From Halosimplex amylolyticum (GTDB taxonomy: Archaea; Halobacteriota; Halobacteria; Halobacteriales; Haloarculaceae), in assembly GCF_051414035.1 (NCBI RefSeq), contig NZ_JBLKNW010000005.1:186001-250000 (forward strand): a DNA stretch of 64,000 bases, in the 5' to 3' direction. The notes below the pieces were generated by a model. That model saw only the letters and a program-made list of their open reading frames with translations, was not told where the DNA came from and searched no databases. The position numbers and the translations under genes are program-made. Positions 25,873 to 34,628 of the stretch are shown piece by piece. Position 1 is the first letter of the stretch; every line of letters begins with the position of its first letter.

Positions 25873-27392
25873 CACGCGACGACGATTCACAGACGACAGA
25901 CGAACAGACAGCCGATATGGAAGGCCGCGGCGCGGAAGGTCGCCGCGAGAGCGTCATCAGGACCCGCCGGTCGCGGCGACGGTTCCTCGCGGCCAGCGCC
26001 GCGCTCGGCGCGGGCGCGCTCGCGCTCGGAACCGGGGAATCGGCGACGGCCGCGCCCGTCGAGGAGAAGTGCAACACCGAGGAGTTCGGTCAGATACAGG
26101 TCGCCGACGGGTTCGCCCTGCTGGACAACCAGTGGGGCAACTCGGACGCCGACCAGTGCATCTGGCTGCACGAGGACGGAAGCTACGGCTACGACTTCGA
26201 CGCCTCGGACACCGGCGGCGGGATCAACTACCCCGAGGTGCTCGTCGGGACCAAGCCGTGGGGATCGGACACCGGTGTCGACGAGTTCCCGGTCCGCCGG
26301 CGGAACGTCGACGAACTCGTGATCGACGTCGAAGCCGAGTACAGCCAGTCCGGCGGCGAGTGGGACTGGGCCGAGGAGTGGTGGCTGATGGAGCAGCCGC
26401 CGAGCCAGGAGACGGAGACCCACCAGTACGAGGTCATGCTGCTGCTCGACTGGAACGACCAGCACGACCACGGCGAGGTCACCGTCGAGGGGGCCTGGAC
26501 CGACCAGTACGGGAACACCGTCGACCACTGGACGACCTACGGCTCCGGCGGGACCGACGCGACGTTCTACATCTTCCGGATCCAGGGGGGCCACGACGGC
26601 GGGAAGGTCGACATGACGGAGGTCGTCGACTACCTCACCGCCGAACACGACGTCGCCGAGGACCTGTGGCTCTCGGGTATCGAACTCGGCAACGAGTACT
26701 GGGGCGGCTGCGTCGGCGAGACGACCTACGAGACGTTCGACGTCACCGTCAACGGCTCGACGTACACCAGCGGGAGCGACGGCGGGGACCAGACCTCGAC
26801 GCCCACGCCGACGGAGACACCCACGGACGTGCCGGACGACACGCCGACCGATACCCCGGACGACACGCCGACCGATACCCCGGACGACACGCCGACCGAT
26901 ACCCCGGACGACACGCCCACGCAGACGGACACGCCCGACGGCGGTGACCCCGGCAGCGCACTCGTCGTCAACGATTATGACGGCGATCCCGCGTGGGACA
27001 GCCACCGTAACGACCTCGGTGAGTGGTGCGGCGCGGGGTCCTTCGAGAACGGGAGCGGCGAGGTGCGTGACGGCGCGCTCGTCCTCGAGTACGACAACGG
27101 CGGCTGGCTCCAGGAGCAGATCAACCGGGACGTGAGCGACCGCGAGACGCTCGTCCTCCGGCTCAGCGGGGCCAGCGGCGGCGAGGAGTCCGAGGTCCAG
27201 TTCAGCATGGGCGGCGTGTCGACGCTGCTCTCGGAGGTGACGAGCGACTCGGTCGGGACGAGCGCGTCGGACGTGACCGTCGACCTCGACTCGGCGGGCG
27301 TCGACCCGTCGGCCTCGGGGCTGTCGGTGCGGCTGAACTTCTGGCAAGGGGGAGCCAGCACCCTGGAGATCCACGAGATCCGGCTGGAATAG
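25869..27392 (+). CDS. GH12 endoglucanase with C-terminal binding-like module
   Basis: 507 residues. Twin-arginine leader RTRRSRRRFLAASAALGAGA (about 36-55); GH12 domain (about 60-300) with nucleophile E188 in HQYEVMLLLDW (family YEIMIW type) and acid/base E276 in GNEYWGG (family GFExWxGG type); linker with four DDTPTDTP units; subtype A module (bases 26955-27389), the most divergent of the five. GH12 enzymes cleave beta-1,4-glucan or xyloglucan with retention. ATG at 25869 overlaps the stop of the FnIII gene; the frame upstream of it is open but lacks a signal or domain. Confidence 0.88.
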   Translation: MTRDDDSQTTDEQTADMEGRGAEGRRESVIRTRRSRRRFLAASAALGAGALALGTGESATAAPVEEKCNTEEFGQIQVADGFALLDNQWGNSDADQCIWLHEDGSYGYDFDASDTGGGINYPEVLVGTKPWGSDTGVDEFPVRRRNVDELVIDVEAEYSQSGGEWDWAEEWWLMEQPPSQETETHQYEVMLLLDWNDQHDHGEVTVEGAWTDQYGNTVDHWTTYGSGGTDATFYIFRIQGGHDGGKVDMTEVVDYLTAEHDVAEDLWLSGIELGNEYWGGCVGETTYETFDVTVNGSTYTSGSDGGDQTSTPTPTETPTDVPDDTPTDTPDDTPTDTPDDTPTDTPDDTPTQTDTPDGGDPGSALVVNDYDGDPAWDSHRNDLGEWCGAGSFENGSGEVRDGALVLEYDNGGWLQEQINRDVSDRETLVLRLSGASGGEESEVQFSMGGVSTLLSEVTSDSVGTSASDVTVDLDSAGVDPSASGLSVRLNFWQGGASTLEIHEIRLE

Positions 27393-27426
27393 CGCGACCA
27401 ACGACGACAAATCAACGGAGACACAC

Positions 27427-30400
27427 ATGACATCCGACGAGACGACAGCGAACGACGAACGGACCCCCGACGAGGCGGTCGGCGACGGGCCGACCGGCGC
27501 GGACGGCGGGAGCGGCGGACGGTCACCGGCCGACGCCGCGATCGGGACGACGACCAGGCGAACGGCGCTCAAGACCATCGGCGCGGTCGCGGCGGCGGGC
27601 ACGCTCTTCACCGGGCAGGCGAGCGCGGGCGTGCCGACGCCGCGGCTCCACACGGACGGGCGGTGGATCCGCGACCCCCAGGGCAACGAAGTCCAGCTCC
27701 GGGGGATGGCGACCGCCGATCCCGGGTTCTACCGGCAGTACCACCCGAAGTCCTTCGAGGAGGTGCTCCGGCGGGCCACCGACGAGTCAGACGGCTGGCA
27801 CCCAAACGTGGTCCGCCTGCCGTTCACGCAGGACAGCGTCGACCACTTCGGTATCGACACGCTGGTCGAGGAGTTCATCCGACCCTCCGTCGACATCCTG
27901 GCCTCGCGTGACGTGTACGCGCTGGTGGACTTCCACCTCATCCGGCCGTACACCCAGGAGGCGACGGAGACGTACAACTCGAACAACGACGACACGCTCT
28001 CGCCCATCGACGACGTGATGACGACGTTCTGGGAGGCCGTCGCCCCGGAGTTCGCCGACGACGAGCACGTCATCTACGAGCTGTTCAACGAGCCCACCCA
28101 GCCGACGATGTACGGCGACGACGCGGGCGCCTGGCAGACCTGGCGCGACGCGGCCCAGCCGTGGGTCGACCTCGTACGCGAGCACGCGCCCGACACGCCG
28201 ATCATTATCGGCTCGCCACGGTGGACCTCGGTGACGCACATGGCCCCGGAGTACCCCTTCGAGGGTGACAACCTGATCTACGCCGCGCACATCTACCCCG
28301 ACAACGGCGCGCCCGCGGAGTTCGACCAGTACTACGGCGAACCCGCAAACGACGTGCCAGTGGTCGTCACGGAGTTCGGCTGGGACCCCGAGGGCGGCAG
28401 CGTCGACCAGGGGACCACCTCCGGGTGGGGCGAGCCGTTCCGCGAGTGGGCCGAGGGCTACGAGAACATGGGCTGGATCTCGTGGTGTTTCGACGACTCG
28501 TGGGCGCCGACGTTCTTCGACTCGCCGGGCGACGGGGCGGCCGAGCCCTGGACGCTGAAAGACGGCGACGACCAGATGGGCGGGTACGTCAAGACCTGGC
28601 TGGAGGAGACCCAGGACGACAGCATCCCCGTCAGCACTATCGACGACTCGACGGCGCCGCCGACGCCCGGGAACCTCACCGTGACCGACGCCACCGAGAT
28701 CAGCGTCGAGGTGTCGTGGGACGCCGTGACCGACGAGGGCGAGGCCGGCCTCTCGCACTACACGCTCTCCGTCGACGGCACCGAGACCCACGAGGCACTC
28801 CCGGGCACCACCTCGGCGACCGTCTCCGGGCTGGAACCGGCGACGACCTACGAGATCAGTCTCACCGCCGAGGACGACGCCGACAACGTCTCGAGCCCGG
28901 CCACGGTGGTCGCCGAAACCATCGCGACCGACGCCGAGCAGTCGCCGTACAACGGCCCGCACACGGTCCCCGGCCGGGTCCAGGCCGAGGACTTCGACGA
29001 GGGCGGCCAGGGGGTCTCCTACTACGACACCACGTCGGCGAACCAGGGCGGCGCGTCCTACCGCGACGCGGCCGTCGACATCGGCACGTCGGCCAGTTCG
29101 GGCTACAACGTCGGCTACATCGAGACCGGCGAGTGGCTGGAGTACACCGTCCAGATCGAGTCGGGCGGCTCTCACGAGACCCACGTCAACGTCGCGGCCG
29201 GCAACGGCGGCGGCGGGAGCCTCCGGATCGACGTCGACGGCGAGACGGTCGCCACGCAGGACGTCTGGCAGACCGGCGGCTGGTCGAACTGGCAGGCCAT
29301 CCGCGTCGGTGACCTCTCGCTCCCCGAAGGTGAGCACCTCGTCCGGGTCACCGCCGAGTCGGGCGCCTGGAACTTCGACTGGATCGAGTTCGGCGAGCCG
29401 AGCGGCAGCGGCGACCAGCAGGCGCCGACGACGCCCGCGAACCTCGCGGTGACCGGGACGACCGATTCGTCCTTGTCGGTCTCGTGGGACGCGTCGAGCG
29501 ACTCGGGCGGCAGCGGGCTCGACCACTACGTCGTCTCGGTCGACGGGTCGCAGGATCAGACGGTCGCGGCGGGGACGGCCAGCGCGACCGTGGACGGCCT
29601 CGACGCCGACACGTCGTACGCGATCGGCGTCACGGCGGTCGACGGCGCCGGCAACGAGTCCGCGACGGCGTCGGTCAGCGCGACGACCGACGCGGCCGGC
29701 GGCGGCGACCAGCAGGCGCCGACGACGCCCGCGAACCTCTCGGTCGCCGACACTGCGACGACCTCGGTGTCGGTGTCGTGGGACGCCGCGAGCGATTCGG
29801 GCGGCAGCGGGCTCGACCACTACGCGGTCTCCGTGGACGGCTCGCAGGACCAGACCGTCGCGGCCGGAACCACGGAGGCGACCGTCGACGGCCTGTCGGC
29901 GGCGACGACCTACGAGATCGGCGTCACGGCGGTCGACGGCGCCGGCAACGAGTCCGACACTGTGACCGTCCAGGCCACGACCGACCAGTCCGACGGCGGC
30001 GGGTCCGGCGACGCGCTGGTGGTCAACGACTACGACGGCGACCCAGCCTGGTCGTCCCACCGCAACGACCTCGACCAGTGGTGCGGCGCCGGCTCGTTCG
30101 AGAACGGCGGCGGCGACGTCGAAGACGGCGCGCTCGTCCTGGAGTACGACAACGGCGGCTGGTTCCAGGAGCAGATCAACCAGTCGGTCGAGGGGTACTC
30201 GACGCTCGTGTTCAGCGTCAGCGGCGCCAACGGCGGCGAGGAGTCGGAAGTGCTGTTCGACATGGGCGGGGTCCGCACCATGCTGGCGAACGTCACCGAC
30301 GATTCGATCGGCACGAGCGCCTCCGAGGTGACCGTCGACCTCGAATCGGCGGGCGTCGACCGCACGTCCTCGTCGCTGTCGCTCCGCCTGAACTTCTGGC

Positions 30401-30447
30401 AAGGAGGGTCCAGCACGCTCAAAATCGAGGAGATACGGCTCCAATAA
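27427..30447 (+). CDS. multidomain GH5 cellulase with FnIII, CBM6 and C-terminal module
   Basis: 1006 residues, the longest protein here. Order: Tat-like leader (TRRTALKTIGAVAAAGTLF, about 42-60); GH5 domain (about 65-405) with acid/base E222 in YELFNEPTQ and nucleophile E316 in VVTEFGW; FnIII (about 407-500); CBM6-like domain (about 506-657, VPGRVQAEDFDEGG to WNFDWIEFGE); two more FnIII (about 663-757 and 760-853), almost identical to each other; subtype A module (861-1006, bases 30010-30444). Likely an extracellular endoglucanase that stays bound to fibre surfaces. The gap to the previous gene is 34 bp, to the next 31 bp. Confidence 0.9.
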   Translation: MTSDETTANDERTPDEAVGDGPTGADGGSGGRSPADAAIGTTTRRTALKTIGAVAAAGTLFTGQASAGVPTPRLHTDGRWIRDPQGNEVQLRGMATADPGFYRQYHPKSFEEVLRRATDESDGWHPNVVRLPFTQDSVDHFGIDTLVEEFIRPSVDILASRDVYALVDFHLIRPYTQEATETYNSNNDDTLSPIDDVMTTFWEAVAPEFADDEHVIYELFNEPTQPTMYGDDAGAWQTWRDAAQPWVDLVREHAPDTPIIIGSPRWTSVTHMAPEYPFEGDNLIYAAHIYPDNGAPAEFDQYYGEPANDVPVVVTEFGWDPEGGSVDQGTTSGWGEPFREWAEGYENMGWISWCFDDSWAPTFFDSPGDGAAEPWTLKDGDDQMGGYVKTWLEETQDDSIPVSTIDDSTAPPTPGNLTVTDATEISVEVSWDAVTDEGEAGLSHYTLSVDGTETHEALPGTTSATVSGLEPATTYEISLTAEDDADNVSSPATVVAETIATDAEQSPYNGPHTVPGRVQAEDFDEGGQGVSYYDTTSANQGGASYRDAAVDIGTSASSGYNVGYIETGEWLEYTVQIESGGSHETHVNVAAGNGGGGSLRIDVDGETVATQDVWQTGGWSNWQAIRVGDLSLPEGEHLVRVTAESGAWNFDWIEFGEPSGSGDQQAPTTPANLAVTGTTDSSLSVSWDASSDSGGSGLDHYVVSVDGSQDQTVAAGTASATVDGLDADTSYAIGVTAVDGAGNESATASVSATTDAAGGGDQQAPTTPANLSVADTATTSVSVSWDAASDSGGSGLDHYAVSVDGSQDQTVAAGTTEATVDGLSAATTYEIGVTAVDGAGNESDTVTVQATTDQSDGGGSGDALVVNDYDGDPAWSSHRNDLDQWCGAGSFENGGGDVEDGALVLEYDNGGWFQEQINQSVEGYSTLVFSVSGANGGEESEVLFDMGGVRTMLANVTDDSIGTSASEVTVDLESAGVDRTSSSLSLRLNFWQGGSSTLKIEEIRLQ

Positions 30448-30478
30448 CGAACGTTACGACGACGAGATCCACAGAACG

Positions 30479-32794
30479 ATGACAGAACACACGCGCGACA
30501 CTGAACGGATTGAGACACCGCCGAACGACGCATCGGGCGACGACGACGCGGAGGCGTTGGCGTCGATGGACCGCCGGGACTACCTGAAGGCGTCGCTGGC
30601 CGCGGCAGCCATGGCCAGCCTCGGCAGCGCCGGGGCAGGCACGGCGGCCGCGGAGACGGCCGACACGTCGAAGACCGTCGACGAGCGCATCCAGGAGCAC
30701 CGCACCGGCGACCTCGAGGTCGTCGTGGAGAACACCGACGGTTCGCCGGTCTCGGACGCCGACGTCTCGGTCTCCCAGCGGGAACACGAGTTCAGCTTCG
30801 GCACCGCCGTCAACGCCGACAGGCTCATCAACCAGAGCAGTCCCGGCGACAACTACCGCCAGTATATCCCGGAGCTGTTCAACACGGCGGTGCTCGGGAA
30901 CCAGCACAAGTGGCGGTTCTGGGAGAACGACCAGCAGCTCGCCGACGAGGCGACGAACTGGCTGCTCGACCAGGGGCTGGACATGCGGGGTCACGTCTGC
31001 CTCTGGGGCCGAGACGACGTTTGGGCGATCCCCTCGGACGTGCAGACGGCCATCGACGAGCGCGACGCGGAGACCATCCGCGACCGCTCGATGGCCCACA
31101 TCGAGGAGATCATCACCCACTACGGCGACGACATCACCGACTGGGACGTCGTCAACGAGGCGATGCACGCCTACCAGCTCCAGATCGGCGTCTACGGCGA
31201 CAAGATCGACCAGGAGGAACCGTGGACGGGCGAGGTCGTCCCGTGGACCTCCCAGCTCCTCGCGGACTGGTACGACAAGGCCGCGTCGGTGATCGACGAC
31301 AACGACCTCGACGTCGGCGTCGCGGTCAACGACTTCAACCAGTTCCCCTACTCGTACACGGACGGTCGCTACGAGGCGGAGATAGACCACATCAACGAGA
31401 ACGGGGCACAGCTGGACACGGTCGGGCTCCAGGCCCACGTGGCCGCCCGGCAGGGCGAGTTCGACACCAACAGCGACCCGGACGGCCGGATCGACGCCGA
31501 CCAGGTCGTCTCGGAGATCAACACGTGGGCCGACCACGGCGCGCGCGTGAAGATCACGGAGTTCGACACCTACAACGGCGACGACTGGAACTCCGACCAG
31601 GAGCGCGCGGACGTCACGGAGAACTACCTGCGGGGCGCGTTCTCCCACCCCGGCGTCGACGCCTTCGTCATGTGGGGCTTCTGGGACGGCGACCACTGGC
31701 AGGACGAGGCGCCGCTGTTCTACGACGACTGGTCGCAGAAACCCGCCTACGACGTCTGGACCGGCCTCGTCTACGACGAGTGGTGGACCAGCGACAGCGG
31801 GACCACCGACGGCTCGGGCGCCTACGCGACGACGGCCTTCCTCGGCGAGCACGAAATCACCGTCAGCACCGACAGCGATTCGGCGACGACCACGACCAGC
31901 GTGACGGACGCCGCGGGGACGACGACGGTGACCGTGACGGTCGAGGGCGACGGCGGCGGGAGCGGCGACACCCAGCCCCCGACGACGCCGGAGAACCTCT
32001 CGGTCACGTCGACCACCGCGTCGACGGTCACCGTCTCCTGGGACGCCTCGACGGACAACGGCACCGCGGGACTGGACCACTACGCCGTCTCCGTGGACGG
32101 CTCGCAAGACCAGACGGCCGGCGCGGGCATGACGACGGCGACGGTCGACGGGCTGTCGGCCGACACGTCCTACCAGATCGCCGTCTCGGCGGTCGACGGC
32201 GCGGACAACGAGTCCGACGCGGCGACCGTCGAGGCCACGACCGGCCAGTCCGACGACGGCGGGAGCGGCGACGCGCTCGTCGTCCACGAGTTCGACGGCG
32301 ACAACTACCCCGGCTCGAACGACCTGGGGAACTGGGCCGGCGCGGGGAGCTTCGAGAACGGCGACGGCTCGGGCGCGGTCGCCGACGGTGCCCTCCGACT
32401 CGAGTACGACAACGCCGGCTGGTTCGCGAGCAACGTCGGCCAGTCGGTCGCCGATCGGCCGGTCCTGCACCTCCGCGTCCGCGGCGACGCAGGCGGTGAG
32501 GAGTCGCACTTACGGCTGAAGGTCGGCGGCGTCGACGACCTGCTCGGGAACCTCACCGACGACGCCGTCGGCACGGAGTGGTCGACGGTGTCGGTCGACC
32601 TCGGGGCGAACGGCGCGGACCTCGACCAGCCGAACTCGGTGCGGTTCAACTTCTGGGAGGGGCACGCCGGCGCGGTCGAGATCGACCGGATCGCCTTCGC
32701 AGCGGCGGGCGACGCCGGCGATGCGAGCAGCGAAGTGGCCGGCAGAACCGACGCGGACGGCGAGATCGATGCGGACGGCTCTCCCGCGGGGTGA
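30479..32794 (+). CDS. GH10 endo-beta-1,4-xylanase with FnIII and C-terminal module
   Basis: 771 residues. Twin-arginine-like leader (MDRRDYLKASLAAAAMASLG, about 30-49); a short beta-region typical of GH10 starts (REHEFSFGTAVNA); GH10 barrel to about 430 with acid/base E227 in WDVVNEAMH and nucleophile E361 in VKITEFD; a Thr-rich beta segment; FnIII (about 500-590); subtype B module (bases 32269-32700) beginning ALVVHEFDGDNYPGSNDLGN; a short acidic tail. It should cleave xylan backbones outside the cell. It is the only xylanase of the operon. Confidence 0.92.
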   Translation: MTEHTRDTERIETPPNDASGDDDAEALASMDRRDYLKASLAAAAMASLGSAGAGTAAAETADTSKTVDERIQEHRTGDLEVVVENTDGSPVSDADVSVSQREHEFSFGTAVNADRLINQSSPGDNYRQYIPELFNTAVLGNQHKWRFWENDQQLADEATNWLLDQGLDMRGHVCLWGRDDVWAIPSDVQTAIDERDAETIRDRSMAHIEEIITHYGDDITDWDVVNEAMHAYQLQIGVYGDKIDQEEPWTGEVVPWTSQLLADWYDKAASVIDDNDLDVGVAVNDFNQFPYSYTDGRYEAEIDHINENGAQLDTVGLQAHVAARQGEFDTNSDPDGRIDADQVVSEINTWADHGARVKITEFDTYNGDDWNSDQERADVTENYLRGAFSHPGVDAFVMWGFWDGDHWQDEAPLFYDDWSQKPAYDVWTGLVYDEWWTSDSGTTDGSGAYATTAFLGEHEITVSTDSDSATTTTSVTDAAGTTTVTVTVEGDGGGSGDTQPPTTPENLSVTSTTASTVTVSWDASTDNGTAGLDHYAVSVDGSQDQTAGAGMTTATVDGLSADTSYQIAVSAVDGADNESDAATVEATTGQSDDGGSGDALVVHEFDGDNYPGSNDLGNWAGAGSFENGDGSGAVADGALRLEYDNAGWFASNVGQSVADRPVLHLRVRGDAGGEESHLRLKVGGVDDLLGNLTDDAVGTEWSTVSVDLGANGADLDQPNSVRFNFWEGHAGAVEIDRIAFAAAGDAGDASSEVAGRTDADGEIDADGSPAG

Positions 32795-32875
32795 GCGACA
32801 CGCCTCCCTGAGTGCCGGTATCGACCCTCGCGAGACGGATCGACACGAACGACAGACCACACCACCACGAGACAG

Positions 32876-34465
32876 ATGACACGCGACGACACGACTTCGA
32901 ACGGACAGCGCGGCGACCAGCACGGAGAGACGGCGGACGGCGAGGCGGGGACGCTCTCCTCGTCCCGGCGGCGGACGGTCCTGCAGGCGCTCGGCGGGGG
33001 CGTCGCCCTCGGCGCCGTGGGGGCGCTCGCGACGAGCCCGTCGAGCGCGGCGGGCGCGGACTTCGGCGACGGCGTCAACCTCCAGCCCTCGTACTACTGC
33101 AGCGGCGACCAGGACCTGGGCTGGGACCTCATGGGCGAGTACCCGGACGTCGAGACGGTCCGCATCGAGATCGAACCGCCGTCGATGGGCGAGAGCCAGT
33201 CCACGATGTCCGACGCCAAGCGGTGGATCGACGAGGCCTATCAGCACGGGTACGACATTCTGGCGACGTACCACCACCACCCGCACAACGGCTCGGCCGA
33301 CGCGGCCCACCTCCAGAACGCGGCCGACTGGTGGGTCGAGCAGTACGACTACCTCTCCCAGGACGCCGAGTTCACGATCAACCTGATGAACGAGTGGGGC
33401 AACCACCAGGTGACCGCCGACGAGTACGCCTCGGCGTACGACGACGCCATCTCGACCGTGCGCGACGGCACGAGCTACTCGGGCCCGATAGTCTGCGACG
33501 CGCCGGGCTGGGGCCAGGGGACCTACCGGCTGGCCGACGCCGTCGAGTCCATCGACGACGACGACCTGATCCTCTCGGCGCACGTCTACCCCGTCGGCTG
33601 GAACGCGACGACGGGGGAGTACCTGGCGCCCGAGGACCTCGACGCGCTCGACGAGACTGACTACCCCTGCGTGGTTGGCGAGTTCGGTAGCATGCCCCAG
33701 AACAGCGACGGCGAGGCCAACTGGTCGGCCATCGTCGACCACGCCAACGAGCTGGGCTGGCCGGTGATCGGCTGGAGCTGGAACGGCGACGGCACCGGCA
33801 TGAACATGGCCGACCCCTACTGGGGCGACGACTGCAGCGCCGACGAGTACGCGACGAGCGACTACTTCGACGTCGTCTACGACAAGCTCGGCGACGGCGG
33901 GACCGTGACCGACACGCCCGGCACGCCGACGGACACGAACACGCCCGAGACGCCCACAGACACGGATACGCCCGAGACGCCCACGGATACCGACACCCCG
34001 ACGGATACGCCCGACACGCCGGTGGCCGACGCGCTGGTCGTCGACGACTACGACGGCGACCCCGGCTGGTCGAGCCACCGCAACGACCTCGGCGAGTGGT
34101 GCGGCGCCGGCTCGTTCGAGAACGGCGGTGGCGACGTCGAAGACGGCGCGCTCGTTCTGGAGTACGACAACGGCGGCTGGTTCCAGGAGCAGATCAACCA
34201 GTCGGTCGAGGGGTACTCGACGCTCGTGTTCAGCGTCAGCGGCGCCAACGGCGGCGAAGAGTCGGAAGTGCTGTTCGACATGGGCGGGGTCCGCACCATG
34301 CTCGCGAACGTCACCGACGACAGTATCGGGACGAGCGCGTCGGACGTTCGTATCGACATGGAGTCGGCCGGCATCGACCGGTCGTCGTCGGCGCTGTCGG
34401 TACGGCTGAACTTCTGGCAGGGCGGCAGTAGCACCCTGGAGATCGAGGAGGTGCGACTGGAATAG
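32876..34465 (+). CDS. GH5-like (clan A) glycoside hydrolase with C-terminal module
   Basis: 529 residues. Tat signal SRRRTVLQALGGGVALGAVG (about 30-49); short clan A barrel (about 60-340) with acid/base E173 in INLMNEWGN and nucleophile E269 in CVVGEFGS; linker of TPTDTDTPE repeats; subtype A module (bases 34028-34462). The MNEW acid/base motif and the small size are closer to GH5 mannanase/endoglucanase subfamilies than to the operon's other GH5 enzymes, so the substrate may be mannan or glucan. Last gene before a double hairpin. Confidence 0.85.
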   Translation: MTRDDTTSNGQRGDQHGETADGEAGTLSSSRRRTVLQALGGGVALGAVGALATSPSSAAGADFGDGVNLQPSYYCSGDQDLGWDLMGEYPDVETVRIEIEPPSMGESQSTMSDAKRWIDEAYQHGYDILATYHHHPHNGSADAAHLQNAADWWVEQYDYLSQDAEFTINLMNEWGNHQVTADEYASAYDDAISTVRDGTSYSGPIVCDAPGWGQGTYRLADAVESIDDDDLILSAHVYPVGWNATTGEYLAPEDLDALDETDYPCVVGEFGSMPQNSDGEANWSAIVDHANELGWPVIGWSWNGDGTGMNMADPYWGDDCSADEYATSDYFDVVYDKLGDGGTVTDTPGTPTDTNTPETPTDTDTPETPTDTDTPTDTPDTPVADALVVDDYDGDPGWSSHRNDLGEWCGAGSFENGGGDVEDGALVLEYDNGGWFQEQINQSVEGYSTLVFSVSGANGGEESEVLFDMGGVRTMLANVTDDSIGTSASDVRIDMESAGIDRSSSALSVRLNFWQGGSSTLEIEEVRLE

Positions 34466-34498
34466 GCGAGGACTCCCGCGGCGACTTCCGTACCTCAG

Positions 34499-34562
34499 CG
34501 GACGCGTCGAGTGAACGCGTCCGGTTCGCGGCGCCGGACCCCTTCGAGTCCGGGTAGTTTTA
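34499..34562 (+). terminator. double-hairpin terminator of the hydrolase operon
   Basis: First stem CGGACGCGT/ACGCGTCCG (34499-34507 with 34515-34523), 9 bp perfect with a 7-base loop; second stem CCGGAC/GTCCGG (34534-34539 with 34548-34553); then TAGTTTTA. It lies between the stop at 34465 and a fresh AT-rich promoter at about 34566-34612. Confidence 0.65.
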
Positions 34563-34565
34563 CGA

Positions 34566-34612
34566 TTCGGAAACTTATTTTTACTATTCGTTAACATTAA
34601 TAGGTATCAAAC
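34566..34612 (+). promoter_or_regulatory. AT-rich promoter of the 612-residue protein gene
   Basis: TTCGGAAACTTATTTTTAC and ATTCGTTAACATTAATAGG form an AT-rich block just after the terminator; TATA-like CTTATTTTTA or TTAACATTAATA lie 30-60 bp before the ATG at 34629. Confidence 0.5.
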
Positions 34613-34628
34613 GCACATGTAAACTGCA

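Noticed and set aside
27787..30444. Long opposite-strand open frame (885 codons) under the 1006-residue cellulase
   Set aside because: It is a shadow frame caused by GC-rich codon use; it is Val/Arg-rich with no domain, and the plus-strand frame has clear GH5, FnIII and CBM6 domains.
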